Shown: positions 61,656-63,457 of the stretch, in pieces | Numbering within the stretch: position 1 is the first letter of the stretch | How the letters are laid out: each line of letters starts with the position of its first letter | Assembly: GCA_017631875.1 (NCBI GenBank) | Contig: JAGBSL010000011.1 | Span: forward strand, 1 to 63,457 | Length of the DNA stretch: 63,457 nt | Source of the DNA: Bacteroidales bacterium | GTDB taxonomy: Bacteria > Bacteroidota > Bacteroidia > Bacteroidales > UBA932 | Direction: 5' to 3' | Translations under genes and position numbers: made by a program | Notes under the pieces: model-generated | What the model was told of the DNA's origin: nothing | Databases searched by the model: none | Seen by the model: only the letters and a program-made list of their open reading frames with translations

Positions 61656-63199
61656 ATCTCCACTGTAAGTGACACGATGGCCATGGCCGGCATCTTCACG
61701 ATGATCTTGTCGCCCTTGACCTTGAAATCTCCGAATTCGACAGGCTTGACTACCTCAGGCTTGTCGAATGCGTTATAGTCGTGTACATCTGCCGCTGTAA
61801 GCACTTCTGCAGCAGTGACCTTGCCGCCTTTTGTCCCAAGGTCTACGGTTATTTCCGCTGTCTCGTCAAGACTTGTGTTGGTCAGTGTCACGTGTATGGT
61901 GCCGTCCTGGCTGCGTGAAGCCGTAGCGTCGACTACAGGGCATTCTCTTTCAAGCTCATCGACGAACTTAGGTGAGTCGCATACAGATGGGAGGTACATT
62001 GCGTCCTGATGTACGTTGTACATCCTGAATGTGTGGTATGTCGGTGTCAGGACCATCTTGTCGCCCTGGGTGAGCACCATCGACTGGAGCACGTTCGCTA
62101 TCTGGGCGATGTTGGCCATCTTGAGTCTTTCTGTATACTTGTGGAAGATGTTGAGGCTGAGAGCCGCAACCATCGCGTCGCGCATTGTGTTCTGCTGGAA
62201 GAGGTGTCCAGGGTTTGTGCCCGGTTCTACATCGAACCATGTGCCCCACTCGTCAAGAAGGAGGTCTACCTTCTTCTCGGGATCATACTGGTCCATGATG
62301 CCAATATGTCGGATGATCACAGGCTCAACGCCTACAGCCTTGGCGAGTGTATTGTAGTATTCCTGCTCGGTGAAGACAGTTGCGGAGCCTTTGCTGCCGT
62401 TCCAGCCTTTAACTGTATAGTAGTGCAGTGAAACACCGTGCATGAGGCTTCCGATATTCTTCATCAGGACTTCTGTCCAGTTGTAGTCGTAGTCGGTCGC
62501 GCCGCTCGCTACCTTATATAGATGGTTGCCGCTGTAGTCTCGGCAATAGGTCTGGTAACGTCTGTAGAGGTGTGAATAGTATTCCGGAAGCATGTTGCCG
62601 CCGCATCCCCAACTCTCGTTGCCGACGCCGAGGTACTTTACTTTCCATGGCTCCACGCGTCCGTTCTCGGCCCTGAGTCTTGCCATAGGACCGTCAGCGG
62701 CCGTCATGTATTCTACCCATTTTGCAAGCTCCTCCACTGTGCCTGATCCCACATTTCCGCTGATGTAAGGCTCGCAGCCGATCATCTCGCAGAGGTTGAG
62801 GAATTCGTGTGTCCCGAAAGAGTTGTCCTCTACGGTTCCGCCCCAGTTGCTGTTTACCATTCTTGGTCTGTTCTCGCGTGGTCCGATGCCGTCCCTCCAA
62901 TGGTATTCGTCAGCGAAGCATCCGCCCGGCCATCTCATCACCGGAACCTTAAGCTCGATAAGAGCGTCGAGCACATCCTTGCGGTATCCGTCTACATTAG
63001 GAATTTCGGATTCGGGACCTACCCAGAGTCCGCCGTAGATGCATGAGCCCAGATGCTCTGCAAACTGTCCGTAGATCTCTTTCGGGATAATCTGGCCGTC
63101 AGTGACATCGGTGTCCACTGTTACATTGACCTTCAGCTGTGCCTGTGCCACGACAGGGATGATGACAGCGGCGACCGCTGCAAGAAGATAGCGTTTCAT
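61652..63199 (-). CDS. Alpha-L-arabinofuranosidase (GH51)
   Basis: Removes arabinose side chains from arabinoxylan. The 515-residue protein has a signal peptide cut near AQA-Q21 and then a TIM barrel with acid/base Glu195 ([11 protein letters not shown]) and nucleophile Glu317 ([11 protein letters not shown]), followed by a beta-sandwich C-terminal domain. Other family marks are [21 protein letters not shown] and [21 protein letters not shown]. It fits the xylan theme but is monocistronic here and convergent with the HdeD-like gene. Confidence 0.96.
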   Translation of the reverse strand: MKRYLLAAVAAVIIPVVAQAQLKVNVTVDTDVTDGQIIPKEIYGQFAEHLGSCIYGGLWVGPESEIPNVDGYRKDVLDALIELKVPVMRWPGGCFADEYHWRDGIGPRENRPRMVNSNWGGTVEDNSFGTHEFLNLCEMIGCEPYISGNVGSGTVEELAKWVEYMTAADGPMARLRAENGRVEPWKVKYLGVGNESWGCGGNMLPEYYSHLYRRYQTYCRDYSGNHLYKVASGATDYDYNWTEVLMKNIGSLMHGVSLHYYTVKGWNGSKGSATVFTEQEYYNTLAKAVGVEPVIIRHIGIMDQYDPEKKVDLLLDEWGTWFDVEPGTNPGHLFQQNTMRDAMVAALSLNIFHKYTERLKMANIAQIANVLQSMVLTQGDKMVLTPTYHTFRMYNVHQDAMYLPSVCDSPKFVDELERECPVVDATASRSQDGTIHVTLTNTSLDETAEITVDLGTKGGKVTAAEVLTAADVHDYNAFDKPEVVKPVEFGDFKVKGDKIIVKMPAMAIVSLTVEI

Positions 63200-63220
63200 A
63201 ATTATCGGTTATTCAGTTTA

Positions 63221-63252
63221 TTTCGTAAAGGTAGAAAAAATAATTATATTTG
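63221..63252 (+). promoter_or_regulatory. Promoter of the terminal GH43 gene
   Basis: TTTC (63221-63224), a 20-nt spacer and TATATTTG (63245-63252), one mismatch from the full Bacteroidetes consensus. It lies 24 bp before the ATG at 63276. Confidence 0.65.
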
Positions 63253-63275
63253 TTAGCCTTATAAATTGATGTACT

Positions 63276-63457
63276 ATGAAAAGACTATTGATCGCCACAA
63301 TGGCTGTGATGGTGTCTTGTGCGGGCCCTGCTGATGAGGTCCCTACGACAGTCGGAAACCCTTTCCTTCCTATGTGGGAACATATTCCAGACGGAGAACC
63401 ATATGTTTTCGAGGATCCCGACAATCCGGGAGAATACCGCGTCTACATCTATGGATC
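63276..63457 (+). CDS. GH43-like glycosidase lipoprotein, 5' part (truncated by window edge)
   Basis: Only 60 codons are visible. They give a lipoprotein signal (MKRLLIATMAVMVSC, Cys15) and then NPFLPMWEHIPDGEPYVFED, the opening typical of GH43 propeller enzymes such as beta-xylosidases and arabinofuranosidases. The rest of the gene lies beyond the window. It probably extends the xylan cluster; specificity cannot be judged. Confidence 0.75.
   Translation, partial: MKRLLIATMAVMVSCAGPADEVPTTVGNPFLPMWEHIPDGEPYVFEDPDNPGEYRVYIYG

Noticed and set aside
1..63457. Horizontal transfer island or prophage
   Set aside because: No integrase, transposase, phage structural gene or attachment-site repeats were seen, and the tRNA genes at 2.3-2.6 kb are not followed by a tRNA fragment repeat that I could find.

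Overview
This 63 kb window is chromosomal DNA from a member of the Bacteroidales, most likely a fibre-degrading gut species. The evidence is the set of Bacteroidetes hallmarks: SusC/SusD-type transporters, DUF4906 fimbria-like lipoproteins, GPH sugar symporters, a complete Na+-NQR operon, and repeated promoters with the phylum-specific -7 element TAnnTTTG in place of TATAAT. No phage, insertion sequence, integrase, CRISPR array or rRNA is visible. Genus cannot be settled from the sequence alone.

Layout. 1-2.7 kb: the 3' part of an alpha-2-macroglobulin-like gene, two related hairpins, and a tRNA-Asp/tRNA-Val transcription unit with its own promoter and terminator. 2.7-6.1 kb: a small heat-shock protein divergent from uvrA. 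6.1-9.0 kb (minus): a three-gene fimbria-like operon. 9.1-15.8 kb (plus): a tightly coupled six-gene glycan operon (GT4, LicD, Stealth, GT2, a nucleotidyltransferase/PLP-enzyme fusion, an opine-dehydrogenase-like protein). 15.8-21.7 kb (minus): nqrABCDEF. 21.8-24.3 kb: a UvrD/PcrA-type helicase. 24.5-28.5 kb: a second fimbria-like pair (DUF4493/DUF6359 and a large DUF4906 protein). 28.5-43.5 kb: a nine-gene SusCD operon with leucine-rich-repeat lipoproteins and a surface subtilase, which suggests protein or peptide capture. 43.6-48.6 kb: dnaK, an RluA-family pseudouridine synthase, a CPPED1-like phosphoesterase, an S1/P1 nuclease and a small winged-helix protein. 48.7-63.5 kb: a CotH-like lipoprotein, then xylan utilisation (acetylesterase, GPH symporter, GH10, GH43, GH67; transketolase; GH10 with inserted binding module; HdeD-like membrane protein; GH51; start of a GH43).

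How the genes work together. The xylan genes form a logical chain: deacetylation, endo-cleavage, removal of glucuronate and arabinose, uptake by a GPH symporter, intracellular xylosidase action, and entry of pentose into central metabolism through transketolase. The SusCD-subtilase operon looks like a nutrient-acquisition system aimed at protein. The glycan operon looks like a phospho-decoration pathway for a surface polysaccharide. It carries a cytidylyltransferase-like domain fused to a HisC/CobD-like PLP enzyme, two possible phosphotransferases and an opine-dehydrogenase-like reductase. This is the best candidate for an undescribed system here.

The intergenic regions also hold signals. There are three 21-bp-phased repeats between the first fimbria operon and the glycan operon, a 46-bp near-palindrome upstream of the second fimbria operon, a short promoter-hairpin-U-tract unit after uvrD, a hairpin that buries the start codon of the HdeD-like gene, REP-like repeats near dnaK and inside the SusCD operon, and several promoters so close to their start codons that the transcripts may be leaderless. 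No stretch longer than 300 bases lacks an annotated element.
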